Shown: one piece after another, positions 1 through 9,222 of the stretch
How the letters are laid out: each line of letters begins with the position of its first letter
How positions within the stretch are numbered: the stretch's first letter is position 1
Assembly (NCBI RefSeq): GCF_950100655.1
Contig: NZ_CATNLY010000045.1
Span: 248,001 to 312,000, forward strand
From: Pleomorphomonas sp. T1.2MG-36
GTDB lineage: Bacteria; Pseudomonadota; Alphaproteobacteria; Rhizobiales; Pleomorphomonadaceae
Direction of reading: 5' to 3'
Length of the DNA stretch: 64,000 nt
Position numbers and translations under genes: made by a program
The notes under the pieces: model-generated
Told to the model about the DNA's origin: nothing
Database searches by the model: none
What the model saw: the letters and a program-made list of their open reading frames with translations, nothing else

Positions 1-2
1 CC

Positions 3-371
3 GCGCCGCCGCGCGTCAAGTCCGCTGCCAGCCGCCCGGTTGCTCAGGTTCAGCCGGCGAGCCGGCCGACGGCGCCCGTACGGCCGATCACCATCGGCGC
101 CACGGCTCTCAAGGCGGACTCGCAGGCCGAAGAGGCAATGGCTCTGGCGCCTGTCACCGAGATCGAGCCGCCCGTGTTCGAGAAGGTCACCATCCTGTCT
201 CTGACCGAGAGCACCTGCAAGTGGCCCGTCGGCGACCCCGGCAAGCCGGACTTCTTCTTCTGTGGCCGGAAGTCCGAGGTTGGCATCCCCTATTGCGCCT
301 TCCACGCCCGCATCGCCTATCAGCCGTCGGCCGAGCGTCGCCGCGAGCGCGATCGCAAGGCGGCCGGCTGA
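3..371 (+). CDS. gcrA: GcrA cell cycle regulator, C-terminal part (5' end outside window)
   Basis: Partial gene; reading frame is open from the first bases and ends at TGA 369-371. The visible 122 residues begin with a Pro/Ala-rich linker and end in the conserved GcrA C-terminal module: CKWPVGDP, FFFCG, GIPYCAFH and AYQPSAERRR. In this family the N-terminal helix-turn-helix (missing here) reads promoters carrying CcrM-methylated GANTC sites, and the C-terminal domain contacts sigma-70. GcrA is a hallmark of alphaproteobacterial cell-cycle control. The next gene starts 9 bp downstream. Identification rests on the Cys/His-containing tail motif, which is very characteristic; the DNA-binding half cannot be checked here. 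Confidence 0.9.
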   Translation, partial: APPRVKSAASRPVAQVQPASRPTAPVRPITIGATALKADSQAEEAMALAPVTEIEPPVFEKVTILSLTESTCKWPVGDPGKPDFFFCGRKSEVGIPYCAFHARIAYQPSAERRRERDRKAAG

Positions 372-380
372 TCTTCCGCC

Positions 381-833
381 GTGGCTGAAAAGGACGCTGT
401 GAGGCTGAGGGGGCACCACCTCCTCTGCCTCCTCACCTACAAGGGGCTGGGTTATTCGCCGGAGTTCGTCGCCGGAATGACGGCGACCGCCGCCCGGCTC
501 GTGGCGGGCGCAACGGCCGAGATCGTCGAGGGGCCGGACGACATCTGCGAGCCCCTTTGCCGCGCCGAGGAGCACCCACATTGCCATGAGGCAACGGTCC
601 CCGAGCGTGACCGGCGCGCACTTTCTCTCGTTTCCAGTCTTCTCGGCAGGCCGCTCAAGTCGGGCGACCGCCTCGCTATCGAAGAAGAGCTCCGGGGGCG
701 CCTGCGATCGGCCTATCGGGACGGCGCGTTCGAAGCTGCCTGCGCCCTCTGCGAATGGCAGCCTCTGTGCCGCGACATCGCCGCCGACGGCTACAGGGGG
801 ACACTGTTCAGGTCGGCCCACGACCCCGTTTAG
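381..833 (+). CDS. DUF1284 domain-containing protein
   Basis: 150-residue protein with a GTG start 9 bp after the gcrA stop. The opening VRLRGHHLLCLLTYKG and the Cys-rich body (ICEPLC, HPHCHE, CALCEWQPLCRD) match the DUF1284 family, whose biochemical role is unknown. The repeated Cys/His motifs suggest a metal or iron-sulfur site; that is inference. No signal peptide or membrane segment is visible. Its stop overlaps by 4 bp the stop of the convergent yejF gene, so the two transcripts meet here without a clear hairpin terminator. It may be co-transcribed with gcrA. Confidence 0.8.
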   Translation: MAEKDAVRLRGHHLLCLLTYKGLGYSPEFVAGMTATAARLVAGATAEIVEGPDDICEPLCRAEEHPHCHEATVPERDRRALSLVSSLLGRPLKSGDRLAIEEELRGRLRSAYRDGAFEAACALCEWQPLCRDIAADGYRGTLFRSAHDPV

Positions 834-2467
834 GTTTCCGCGGTGACGCCCACAGCCTCCAAACGGAAGGCCGCCGCCATCAGCGCTCGCGTGTAGGGCT
901 CTTTCGGCGCTGCGAAGACTTCGGCCGCCGGCCCGGCCTCCACGACCTTGCCATCTTTCATGACAATCAGGTCGTTGGCCAGCGCCCTCACGACCTTGAG
1001 GTCGTGGGAAATGAACATGTAGGCCAACCCATGCCGCGCTTGCAGGTCGCGCAGAAGGTCGACCACCTGGGCCTGTACGCTCATGTCGAGAGCCGAGGTC
1101 GGCTCGTCGAGCATGACGAACTTGGGCTTCAGCACCATGGCGCGGGCGATCGCGATGCGCTGACGCTGCCCGCCGGAAAACTCATGCGGGTAGCGGTGGC
1201 GCGTTTCCGGGTCGAGGCCGACCTCGACAAGCGCTTCGACGACGCGGGCGTCACGAACGTTCGCCGTGAGGCCCGGCTCGTGAACCGCCAGCCCCTCGCC
1301 GACGATGTCGGCCACCGTCATGCGCGGAGAGAGCGAGCCATAGGGGTCCTGGAAGACGGCCTGCACGTCGCGTCGCAGCGGCCGCATGGCGCGAGAATCC
1401 AAGCCGTCGATGCGTCGGCCGAGCACGGCGATCGGTCCCTCGGAGGAAATCAGGCGAAGAAGGGCGAGGCCGAGCGTCGTCTTTCCCGAACCGCTCTCAC
1501 CAACCACGCCCAGCGTTTGCCCGGCCCTGAGCTTGACATCGACACCGTCGACCGCCTTGACATGGCCGATGGTCCGCCGAAAGAAGCCGGCCTTGATCGG
1601 GAACCAGATTCGCAGGCGCTCGGCCTCGACGACGACCGGCGCCTCCGGCGCGCCCGAGGGCGGCTCACCCTTGGGCGCCGCCGCCATCAGGTGGCGGGTG
1701 TAGGCGTGTTTCGGTGCGGCGAATACCTCGGCGGTGGGGCCGGCTTCGACGACTTCGCCCTTTGTCATCACCACCACGTCGTCGGCGAAGCGCTCGACGA
1801 TGCCGAGATCGTGGGTGATGAACAGGATGGCCATGCCATGCCGTGCCTGAAGCGTCTTCAGGAGCGTCAGGATCTGCGCTTGCACGGTCACGTCGAGCGC
1901 GGTGGTCGGCTCGTCGGCGATCAGGAGGTCGGGTGCGTTGGCGAGCGCCATGGCGATCATCACGCGCTGGCGCTGGCCGCCGGAAAGCTGGTGCGGGTAG
2001 GCCGAAAGCCGGCTCTCCGGATCGGGAATGCCCACCTCGTTCAACAGTTCGATCACCCGCCGGCGCACGTTGGCGTCGCCGCTGGCGCCGTGCAGCTTCA
2101 GGATCTCGCCGATCTGCCGCTCGATCGATTGCAGCGGATTGAGCGACGTCATCGGCTCCTGGAACACCATGGTGATGTCGGCGCCACGGATTTTCCTGAG
2201 CTCCGCTTCGTCCGCCTTGAGGAGGTCGTGCCCCTTGTAGAGGATCTCGCCGGATGGATGTCGGGCTGCGGGGTAGGGCAGCAGGCGGACGACCGACAGC
2301 GCCGTCACCGACTTGCCCGAGCCGCTCTCGCCCACCACGGCGAGGGTGCGGCCTTTGTTGAGGTCGAAGGACACGCCGGAAGCGGCGAGCGTTTCGCCGT
2401 GTTCGTGGCGGAAGGCGACGGAGAGGTTGCGGACGGAGAGGAGCGCGCCGCCTGTGGTGTCAGTCAT
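830..2467 (-). CDS. yejF: Peptide ABC transporter, fused two-domain ATPase (YejF type)
   Basis: 545 residues with two ATP-binding cassettes in one chain. The first has Walker A GESGSGKS near residue 50, signature LSGGQRQRV and Walker [13 protein letters not shown]. The second has Walker [10 protein letters not shown] near residue 325, signature FSGGQRQRI and [11 protein letters not shown]. This powers the YejABEF importer for oligopeptides (microcin C in E. coli). Start chosen at ATG 2467 (MTDTTGG); a longer in-frame extension only translates the opposite strand of yejE. Last gene of the minus-strand yejA-yejB-yejE-yejF operon, beginning 9 bp after the yejE stop. Length matches YejF (about 530-550 residues). 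Confidence 0.93.
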   Translation of the reverse strand: MTDTTGGALLSVRNLSVAFRHEHGETLAASGVSFDLNKGRTLAVVGESGSGKSVTALSVVRLLPYPAARHPSGEILYKGHDLLKADEAELRKIRGADITMVFQEPMTSLNPLQSIERQIGEILKLHGASGDANVRRRVIELLNEVGIPDPESRLSAYPHQLSGGQRQRVMIAMALANAPDLLIADEPTTALDVTVQAQILTLLKTLQARHGMAILFITHDLGIVERFADDVVVMTKGEVVEAGPTAEVFAAPKHAYTRHLMAAAPKGEPPSGAPEAPVVVEAERLRIWFPIKAGFFRRTIGHVKAVDGVDVKLRAGQTLGVVGESGSGKTTLGLALLRLISSEGPIAVLGRRIDGLDSRAMRPLRRDVQAVFQDPYGSLSPRMTVADIVGEGLAVHEPGLTANVRDARVVEALVEVGLDPETRHRYPHEFSGGQRQRIAIARAMVLKPKFVMLDEPTSALDMSVQAQVVDLLRDLQARHGLAYMFISHDLKVVRALANDLIVMKDGKVVEAGPAAEVFAAPKEPYTRALMAAAFRLEAVGVTAET

Positions 2468-2475
2468 GGCGGGCC

Positions 2476-3606
2476 TCACTGGAAGGTCTTGCGTGGATCG
2501 AAGGCGTCGCGCACCGCCTCGCCGATGAAGATCAAGAGGCTCAGCATGACGGCGACCACGCAGAAGCCCGTGATCCCGAGCCAGGGCGCGAAGACGTTGG
2601 TCTTGCCCTGCCGGAGAAGCTCGCCGAGCGAGGGATAGCCGGCCGGCAGGCCGAAGCCGAGATAGTCGAGCGACGTCAGCGTGGTGATCGATCCGTTGAG
2701 GATGAAGGGCAGGAACGTCAGCGTCGCCACCATGGCGTTGGGCAGCAGGTGCCGCCACATGATGGTGAGGTTGCCGACGCCGAGGGCCCGCGCCGCCCGC
2801 ACGAATTCGAAGTTGCGGGCTCTCAGGAACTCGGCGCGCACGACGCCGACGAGATGCGTCCATGAGAAGGCGAGCAGGATCAACAGCAGCACCAGGAAGG
2901 ATGGCGCGATCACCGAGGAGACGATGATGAGGAGATAGAGCGTCGGCACCGCGTTCCAGATTTCGATGAAGCGTTGCATCAGGAGGTCGGTGAGGCCGCC
3001 GTAATAGCCCTGCACGGCGCCGATGGCGATGCCGACGAGCGAGGAGACGACGGCCAGCGTCAGGCCGAACAGGACGGAGATGCGGAAACCGTAGAGCGCG
3101 CGCGCGACGACGTCGCGCCCCTGATCGTCCGTCCCGAGCCAGTTCATGTTGCCGAAGACGCAGTCCCTGTCGTTCACGCCCTCGGCGTAGGCGGCACAGC
3201 GCTCGGCGGGCGAAAGAAGGAAGGCCGGCGGCGAGGGCGCCGGCGTCGGAGCGTCGGTGTTGGGCGTGTCGAAGGAATAGCGGATGGGCGGCCAGATCAT
3301 CCAGCCGTTGCTCTCGATCTCGTCGCGATTGTAGGGATCGCGATAGTTGGTGATGGCGAGGAAGCCGCCGAACTTCTCTTCCGGGTAGTCGACCAGCACC
3401 GGGAACAGGATCTCGCCCTTGTAGGAGACGATGATGGGCCGGTCATTGGCGATGACGTTGGACAGCAGCGTCGCCACGAACAGCACAAGGAAGATCCAGA
3501 ACGACCACCAGCCACGACGGTTGGCCTTGAAATTCTGCCACCGGCGGCGATTGACGGGCGAAAGCCAGGGGCGCCTTGCTGCGGGGAGGGCGTTCATCGA
3601 CGTCAT
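2476..3606 (-). CDS. yejE: Peptide ABC transporter permease (YejE type)
   Basis: 376 residues. An N-terminal membrane segment (SFWIFLVLFVATLLSNVIA) is followed by a long extracytoplasmic stretch with IWPPIRYSFDTPNTDAP, then the BPD-transporter domain from GTDDQGRDVVARALYGFR to the end with about five more membrane segments. The GTDDQGRD motif and the long loop are typical of YejE/DppC-class permeases. Start ATG 3606 overlaps the yejB stop in an ATGA arrangement, implying translational coupling; ATG 3597 is a possible alternative. It pairs with YejB to form the inner-membrane channel. Confidence 0.93.
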   Translation of the reverse strand: MTSMNALPAARRPWLSPVNRRRWQNFKANRRGWWSFWIFLVLFVATLLSNVIANDRPIIVSYKGEILFPVLVDYPEEKFGGFLAITNYRDPYNRDEIESNGWMIWPPIRYSFDTPNTDAPTPAPSPPAFLLSPAERCAAYAEGVNDRDCVFGNMNWLGTDDQGRDVVARALYGFRISVLFGLTLAVVSSLVGIAIGAVQGYYGGLTDLLMQRFIEIWNAVPTLYLLIIVSSVIAPSFLVLLLILLAFSWTHLVGVVRAEFLRARNFEFVRAARALGVGNLTIMWRHLLPNAMVATLTFLPFILNGSITTLTSLDYLGFGLPAGYPSLGELLRQGKTNVFAPWLGITGFCVVAVMLSLLIFIGEAVRDAFDPRKTFQ

Positions 3607-4709
3607 ACCTCCCGGCTCTCGAAATCGATGCGCGGATCGATCCACATGTAGGTGAGGTCGGAGAGGATGTTGATGACGAGACCCATCAGCGAGAAGACGT
3701 AAAGCGTGGCGAACACGACGGCATAGTCGCGGTTGATCACCGATTCGAAGGAGAGAAGTCCGAGACCGTCGAGGGAGAAGATCGTCTCGATCAGCAGCGA
3801 TCCGGCAAAGAAGGAGGCGATGAAGGCGCCCGGAAAGCCGGCGATGACGATCAGCATGGCGTTGCGGAACACATGGCCGTAGAGCACCTTTCGCTCCGAA
3901 AGCCCCTTCATGCGCGCCGTCAGCACATACTGCTTGCGGATCTCGTCGAGGAAGGAGTTCTTGACCAGCAGCGTCGTGGTGGCGAAGGCGTGCGTCGCCA
4001 TAGCGAGGAGCGGCAGGGCCATGTGCCAAAAATAGTCCAGGATACGTTCGGGCCAGCCCATGGCGCCCCAGCCCTCGGATGTCAGCCCGCGCAGCGGAAA
4101 GATCGACCAGAACGACCCGCCGGCAAACAGCACGATGAGCAGGATGCCGAACAGGAAGCTCGGAACGGCATATCCCACGGCGATGACGAAGGACGTCCAG
4201 ACGTCGAAGCGCGAGCCGTCGCGCACGGCCTTGGCGATGCCGAGCGGAATGGAGATGCCGTAGGAGAGAAGCGTCATCCAGATGCCGAGCGAAATCGACA
4301 CCGGCAGCTTCTCCTTGATGAGGTCGATCACTGAAATGGAGCGGAAATAGCTCTCTCCGAAATCGAAGCGGGCATAGTTCCACAGCATCAGTCCGAAGCG
4401 CTCAAGCGGCGGCTTGTCGAAGCCGAACTCCTTTTCCAGCTTCTTGATGAACTCGGGATCGAGCCCCTGCGCACCACGATATTTCGAGGTGATCGCCTCG
4501 CCGGACATCTGGTCGGGCGACTGGCCTCCGAGATCGGCGCCTGCGCCCGTGAAGCGATCGGTGGCGCCGATGTCGGTGCCCTGCAGCTTGGCGATCACCT
4601 TCTCCACCGGCCCGCCGGGGGCAAACTGCACCACGGCGAAATTGATGGCCATGATGCCGATCAGCGTCGGAATCATCAGGAGGAGGCGTCTGAGAATGTA
4701 GCCTGCCAT
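3603..4709 (-). CDS. yejB: Peptide ABC transporter permease (YejB type)
   Basis: 368 residues starting at ATG 4709. The first membrane helix (YILRRLLLMIPTLIGIMAINFAVVQF) is followed by PGGPVEKV, the usual DppB/OppB/YejB signature. A hydrophilic insert of about 55 residues (QGTDIGATD to EAITSKYRGAQGLDPEF) precedes the rest, as in YejB rather than DppB. The remaining BPD domain has about five helices and the cytoplasmic loop TARMKGLSERKVLYGHVFRNA that docks on the ATPase. Second gene of the yej operon, 26 bp after yejA. Confidence 0.93.
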   Translation of the reverse strand: MAGYILRRLLLMIPTLIGIMAINFAVVQFAPGGPVEKVIAKLQGTDIGATDRFTGAGADLGGQSPDQMSGEAITSKYRGAQGLDPEFIKKLEKEFGFDKPPLERFGLMLWNYARFDFGESYFRSISVIDLIKEKLPVSISLGIWMTLLSYGISIPLGIAKAVRDGSRFDVWTSFVIAVGYAVPSFLFGILLIVLFAGGSFWSIFPLRGLTSEGWGAMGWPERILDYFWHMALPLLAMATHAFATTTLLVKNSFLDEIRKQYVLTARMKGLSERKVLYGHVFRNAMLIVIAGFPGAFIASFFAGSLLIETIFSLDGLGLLSFESVINRDYAVVFATLYVFSLMGLVINILSDLTYMWIDPRIDFESREV

Positions 4710-4735
4710 GAAGCGGAAACCTCGTCTCGACGTCG

Positions 4736-6613
4736 TCAGCGGGAAAGACCGGCCGCCGAAGCGACGGCTGGGTCGTACCACCAGACGTCGGGGAAGCCGA
4801 CGGAGTATTTCGGCAGCGCCTCCGGATGGCCGAAGCGCTTCCAGTAGGCGTAGAAGCTGTTCTTCGAATAGAAGAGCGGGATGACGTAGTTGCCCGCCAG
4901 GAGCGCCCGGTCGAGTGCACGCGTCGCGGTGACGAGCGCTTCCCGGTTTCCGGCGTAGATCACCTTCTCGATCAGCGCGTCGACGGCGGCGTCCTTGATG
5001 CCGGCCGTATTGCGCGAGCCGGGCAGATCGGCCGCCTTCGACCCCCACATCTCGCGCTGCTCGTTGCCCGGCGACAGCGATTGCCCCCAAACGTCGACCG
5101 TCATGTCGAAGTCGAAGCTCCGGGTGCGGTTCAGATACTGCGCGTCGTCGACGAGGCGATAGTCGAGGTCGACGCCGATGCGGCCGAGCGTCTTGGCGAA
5201 GGGAGCGACGTAGCGCTCGTCGAGCGAGCTGAAGGTGAGATACTCGATACGGAAGGGCTCGCCCTTGGCATTGCGCATCTTGCCGTCCCGGATGGTCCAG
5301 CCGGCTTCGGCGAACAGCGCGACCGCCTGCCGAAGATTGTCGCGCACCGCTTCGGGCTTGCCGCCAACCGGGTTGGCGTACGGGGTGGTGAACACCGCGG
5401 ACGGCAACTTGTCGCGCAGTGGCTCCAGGAGCGCCAGCTCGTCCGGGCTCGGCAGGTTCTTGGCGGCCAGTTCGGTGCCGAAGTAGAAACTGTCGATGCG
5501 GTCGTAGAGATCGAAGAAGACAGTCCGTTTCAGCGTCTCGTAGTCGAAGGCGAGATTGAGCGCCCGACGGACGCGCGCATCCTGATACTTCGCTAGGCGA
5601 AGGTTGGGCACCAGCGCCTGCATGACGCCGGACGCGTTGCGCGGGAAGGTCATGGTCACGACCTTGCCTTCGTTCTTCGCCGGGAAATCGTAGCCGGTCG
5701 CCCACATCTTGGCCGAGCGTTCGGCGCGGAAATCGTACTTGTCGGCCTTGAAGGCTTCCATCAGCACGGTGGGGTCGGCGTAATAGTCGTAGATCAGGCG
5801 GTCGAAGTTGTTGGAACCGACGGAGGTCGGCAGTTTTGCTCCCCAGTAATCGGGATCTCGAACAAGCGTGACACGCCGGCCGGGGTCGACCGCCGTCACC
5901 TTGTAGGGCCCGGAGCCAAGCGGCGGCTCCAGCGTCGTCTCGCGAATGTTGCGCTGCTTTCCCGAGGCGTCCTTGCCCTGCCACCAATGCTTCGGAAGCA
6001 CATAGAGCTGCCCAAGAATGTGGGGCAGTTCACGGTTGCCCGGTGCATCGAACGAAAAGCGGACGATCCGCTCGCCCGCCGCTTCGGCCTTCGTGACGTG
6101 GCTGTAGTAGCTGCCAAAGAGCGGATAGATTTCCTTCAGCGTGTCGAAGGACCAGATGACGTCGTCGACCGTCACGGGTTCGCCGTCCTGCCAGCGCGCT
6201 TTTGGGTCGAGTCGATACTCCGCCCAGGCGAAGTCGGCGGGATACCGCATCGCCTCGGCCAGTTGCGGATAGCTTGCGGAGATGTCCAGCTCGTCCAGCG
6301 ACGCCGTGAACAGCGATTCGTAGGCGGAAGCCACCGAGGCGGCTGGCGTTCCCTTGGTGCCGAGGAAGAGGTTTGTGCTGTCGAAACTGCCTTCGACGCC
6401 GAAACGGGCTTCGCCGCCCTTGGGCGCCTCCGGGTTGACATAGTCGAAATGGGCAAACCCGGGTGCATAGCGCGGCTCGCCGCCCAGCGTCGTCGCCGTT
6501 CGCCATTCCTGCTCTTCGGCCCGTGCCGGCGTACCGGCCAGCAGCGGCTGGAGAATGAAGAGGGCGCCGATGAGGAGCCGGCCGGGAAGGCTCTGGGCGA
6601 AAGGTCGAATCAT
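4736..6613 (-). CDS. yejA: Extracellular solute-binding protein, family 5 (YejA type)
   Basis: 625 residues. A Sec-type signal peptide (positive MIRPFAQSLPGR, hydrophobic LLIGALFILQPLLAG, cleavage near ARA, about residue 32) precedes an SBP family-5 peptide-binding fold: ASVASAYESL, YRLDPKARWQDGEPVTVDDV and LGSGPYKVTAVDPGRRVTLVRDPDYWG. This is the periplasmic receptor that delivers oligopeptides to YejBEF. Start fixed at ATG 6613 by the signal peptide; a longer in-frame reading runs through the SRP RNA gene and is not credible. First gene of the operon. Confidence 0.93.
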   Translation of the reverse strand: MIRPFAQSLPGRLLIGALFILQPLLAGTPARAEEQEWRTATTLGGEPRYAPGFAHFDYVNPEAPKGGEARFGVEGSFDSTNLFLGTKGTPAASVASAYESLFTASLDELDISASYPQLAEAMRYPADFAWAEYRLDPKARWQDGEPVTVDDVIWSFDTLKEIYPLFGSYYSHVTKAEAAGERIVRFSFDAPGNRELPHILGQLYVLPKHWWQGKDASGKQRNIRETTLEPPLGSGPYKVTAVDPGRRVTLVRDPDYWGAKLPTSVGSNNFDRLIYDYYADPTVLMEAFKADKYDFRAERSAKMWATGYDFPAKNEGKVVTMTFPRNASGVMQALVPNLRLAKYQDARVRRALNLAFDYETLKRTVFFDLYDRIDSFYFGTELAAKNLPSPDELALLEPLRDKLPSAVFTTPYANPVGGKPEAVRDNLRQAVALFAEAGWTIRDGKMRNAKGEPFRIEYLTFSSLDERYVAPFAKTLGRIGVDLDYRLVDDAQYLNRTRSFDFDMTVDVWGQSLSPGNEQREMWGSKAADLPGSRNTAGIKDAAVDALIEKVIYAGNREALVTATRALDRALLAGNYVIPLFYSKNSFYAYWKRFGHPEALPKYSVGFPDVWWYDPAVASAAGLSR

Positions 6614-6800
6614 CGGACGTCCCCGCGTGTTGGTTTTCTTCTCGAAATTTTCATCATTGCGACTCGAAGGCAATGGTTTCGCGACATCGCATCTTTTTCG
6701 AGGCGCGCATCGCGAGGTTGCCGGCCTCTCCGGGAACGGCATTTGGCCGAACGAAGGTCGGGGCCGTTCGCCCGTGCGGAGGCATCCGTGAAAGCGCCTC

Positions 6801-6829
6801 TTGCATTTTGCCGGCAACACCGCGATATG
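6801..6829 (+). promoter_or_regulatory. Predicted sigma-70 promoter of ffs
   Basis: TTGCAT at 6801-6806 and GATATG at 6824-6829 are 17 bp apart, and the -10 element ends 7 nt before the first paired base of the SRP RNA (6836). Spacing and position fit a housekeeping promoter. Predicted from sequence only. Confidence 0.5.
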
Positions 6830-6835
6830 TGGCTC

Positions 6836-6931
6836 GGGAGGTTGGCAGTGGACGAACCACTCGCCAACCGGGTCAGGTCCGGAAGGAAGCAGCCCCAACG
6901 AGCCTCGGCTCGGGTCACTCGTCGGCCTCCC
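6836..6931 (+). ncRNA. ffs: Signal recognition particle RNA, small (4.5S-like)
   Basis: The highly conserved SRP domain IV stretch GGTCAGGTCCGGAAGGAAGC with the following AGCCCCAACGAG lies at about 6871-6900; it is the Ffh-binding loop with its asymmetric internal loop. The 5' GGGAGG (6836-6841) pairs with the 3' CCTCCC (6926-6931), closing a single 96-nt rod, the usual size of the bacterial 4.5S class. It sits 25 bp upstream of dnaX, the normal location in Hyphomicrobiales. With Ffh it targets nascent membrane proteins to FtsY and SecYEG. Confidence 0.95.
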
Positions 6932-6956
6932 ACCCTTCATTTCCCAGGTTGCGAGC

Positions 6957-8753
6957 ATGCCGGACACTCTGACGCCTGCCGATCAGACGGCCGCCTCGCC
7001 CTACAGGGTTCTTGCCCGCAAGTATCGTCCGCAGAGCTTTGCCGACCTGATCGGCCACGGCGCCATGGTGCGCACGCTCGAAAACGCCTTCGATACCGGC
7101 CGCATCGCGCAGGGGTGGATGCTGACCGGCGTTCGTGGTGTCGGCAAGACCACCACGGCCCGCATTCTGGCCCGCGCCCTCAATTATGAGATTCCCGGCG
7201 AGATCGACCGGCCCACCGTGCACATGGATCGCGAGGGCACCCATTGCCGCGCCATCATGGAAGGTCGGCACGTCGACGTCATCGAGATGGACGCCGCCTC
7301 GCATACCGGCGTCGACGATGTGCGCGACATCATCGAGGCGGCTCGCTACAAGCCGGTGTCGGCCCGTTACAAGGTCTACATCATCGACGAAGTGCACATG
7401 CTGTCGACGCAGGCCTTCAACGCGCTCCTGAAGACGTTGGAAGAGCCGCCCGAGCACGTGAAGTTCGTCTTCGCCACCACCGAGATCCGCAAGGTTCCGA
7501 TCACGGTGCTGTCGCGCTGCCAGCGGTTCGACCTGCGTCGCGTGCCGACTGGCGAGCTCGCCGCCCATATCGAGCGCATCATTGCGTCCGAGAAGGTCAC
7601 CGCCGATCCGGAGGCAGTGGCATTGATCGCCCGCGCCGCCGAGGGGTCGGTGCGCGACAGCCTCACCATTCTCGATCAGGCGATCGCCCATGGCGGCGGC
7701 CACGTGTCGGCCGACGCCGTGCGAAGCATGCTGGGGCTTGCCGATCGGGTGCGCGTCGTCGACCTCTTCGAGGCGGTGATGAAGGGCGACGTCGCCGGTG
7801 CGTTGGCCATCCTCGCCGACCAGTACGACACCGGCGCCGATCCGGCCGCCGTGCTGTCCGATCTCGCCGCCTTCGTGCATCTGGTGACACGCCTCAAGCA
7901 CCTGCCCGAGGGGGCGACCGACCTGTCGCTCACCGAGGCCGAGCGTACGCGTGGTCGCGATTTTGCCGAGAAGCTGTCGGTGCGCATCCTGTCCCGCGCT
8001 TGGCAGTTGCTGCTCAAGGGCATCCAGGAAGTGCAGACGGCGCCAAGACCGCTGCCGGCCGCCGAGATGGTGCTGGTTCGTCTCGCCTATGCGTCCGACC
8101 TGCCGACGCCCGATGAGGCGCTGAGAATGCTTCGGGACGGCAGTTTTCCGGGAATGAATCCGCCGACCGGCGGTCTTCCGGGCGGGGGCGATGGCGCGCG
8201 TGCGCGTGCCGGTGGCGGCTTTGCCGGCGCGGTTGCCCGGCGTGCCGAACCGGAGGCGGAGGCCGGTCCGCGCCTCGACAGTTTCGAGGCGGTGGTGGCG
8301 CTGGCCGAAAGCAACCGTGACATTGGCCTCAAGTTTGCGCTGGAGCGGCACGTCCGGCTCGTCCGTTTCGAGGACGGGCGCATCGAGTTCTCGCCCGTCG
8401 AGGGCGCCAATCCCGGTCTCGCCGGCGAGATCGGCCGCAAGCTGACCGGTTGGACCGGCCGCCGCTGGATCGTTGCCATCTCCCGTGAGGAAGGGCGTCC
8501 GACGCTTGCCGAAACGCGCGAGGCGCGTCGGCGCGAAGCCGTCGACGACGCGCTGGCCGATCCCGTGGTCGCCGCCATCTTCCGCCTGTTCCCGGGAGCC
8601 GAGATCGTCGACGTCAAGTTCGGCGACGAACCGGAGCCGTTGCCGGCGGGGCCGGCTCAAGGCGGCGGCGCGACCTTCGAGGATACCGGCGACTGGACCG
8701 AGGGCCTTATCGACGAAATGCCCGATCCCGGCTTCGGTGATTTCGACGATTGA
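6957..8753 (+). CDS. dnaX: DNA polymerase III subunits gamma and tau
   Basis: 598 residues, ATG 6957 (MPDTLTPADQ). AAA+ clamp-loader ATPase: Walker A GVRGVGKTT at residues 58-66, Walker B YIIDEVHMLS at about 141-150, sensor 1 FATTEIRKVP and the SRC motif LSRCQRFDLRR with its arginine finger. The usual Cys4 zinc module between Walker A and B is largely absent; only one Cys remains (THCRAIMEG), which I recall as common in this order. A Gly/Ala-rich hinge near residues 405-425 precedes the C-terminal tau domain ending in EMPDPGFGDFDD. No obvious slippery frameshift site for a separate gamma product was seen. Upstream in-frame codons overlap the SRP RNA and are rejected. Confidence 0.96.
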   Translation: MPDTLTPADQTAASPYRVLARKYRPQSFADLIGHGAMVRTLENAFDTGRIAQGWMLTGVRGVGKTTTARILARALNYEIPGEIDRPTVHMDREGTHCRAIMEGRHVDVIEMDAASHTGVDDVRDIIEAARYKPVSARYKVYIIDEVHMLSTQAFNALLKTLEEPPEHVKFVFATTEIRKVPITVLSRCQRFDLRRVPTGELAAHIERIIASEKVTADPEAVALIARAAEGSVRDSLTILDQAIAHGGGHVSADAVRSMLGLADRVRVVDLFEAVMKGDVAGALAILADQYDTGADPAAVLSDLAAFVHLVTRLKHLPEGATDLSLTEAERTRGRDFAEKLSVRILSRAWQLLLKGIQEVQTAPRPLPAAEMVLVRLAYASDLPTPDEALRMLRDGSFPGMNPPTGGLPGGGDGARARAGGGFAGAVARRAEPEAEAGPRLDSFEAVVALAESNRDIGLKFALERHVRLVRFEDGRIEFSPVEGANPGLAGEIGRKLTGWTGRRWIVAISREEGRPTLAETREARRREAVDDALADPVVAAIFRLFPGAEIVDVKFGDEPEPLPAGPAQGGGATFEDTGDWTEGLIDEMPDPGFGDFDD

Positions 8754-8823
8754 CCCCGTGCCGTTGACAAGGGTGGCCGGAGCAGCCATCTGGCGACAAG
8801 ACTGATCCACCGGGAGAAGAGAC

Positions 8824-9150
8824 ATGTTCGGCGACATCGGCAAGATGATGAAGGAAGCTCAGGCGCTTCAGGCCCGCATGGCCGAAGCGCAGGAGGAAAT
8901 CGCAAGGACCGAGGCAACCGGTACCTCCGGCGGCGGCCTCGTTTCTGTCACCGTCACCGGCAAGGGCGAGATGAAGGGACTTCGGATCGATCCTTCCCTT
9001 CTGAAGCCGGAAGATGCCGAGATCGTCGAAGACTTGATCGTTGCCGCCTTTGCCGATGCAAAGGCGCATGTCGACTCCGTTGTTGCCGAGCGCATGCAGG
9101 CGGTCACCGGCAAGCTGCCGCTGCCCCCGGGTTTCAAGCTGCCGTTCTGA
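8824..9150 (+). CDS. ybaB: Nucleoid-associated protein, YbaB/EbfC family
   Basis: 108 residues. The N-terminal helix IGKMMKEAQALQARMAEAQEEIA and the beta core VTVTGKGEMKGLRIDPSLL are diagnostic of the YbaB/EbfC dimeric DNA-binding fold. It lies in the standard dnaX-ybaB-recR order, 70 bp after dnaX. The spacer holds a possible TTGACA -35 element at 8764-8769, so ybaB-recR may also have its own promoter. An AGAAGAGAC stretch precedes the ATG. Likely chromosome-associated; in other bacteria it is linked to nucleoid organisation and DNA repair. Confidence 0.93.
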   Translation: MFGDIGKMMKEAQALQARMAEAQEEIARTEATGTSGGGLVSVTVTGKGEMKGLRIDPSLLKPEDAEIVEDLIVAAFADAKAHVDSVVAERMQAVTGKLPLPPGFKLPF

Positions 9151-9222
9151 CAGGATTTGTGACGCACGGGCTTTCCGAACGATCCGAGTGTTTCGGTGGC
9201 CGTGCTTGGAGCGGAGATCGCC

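Noticed and set aside
755..2638. 627-residue plus-strand frame over yejF
   Set aside because: Shadow of the ATPase gene; its composition is His/Arg/Asp-rich and it has no domain.
2974..4334. Plus-strand frames over yejE/yejB
   Set aside because: Antisense shadows of the permease genes, with no ribosome-binding site or motif.
6801..6956. Longer dnaX start at TTG 6801
   Set aside because: It would translate the SRP RNA; the ATG at 6957 gives the normal N-terminus.
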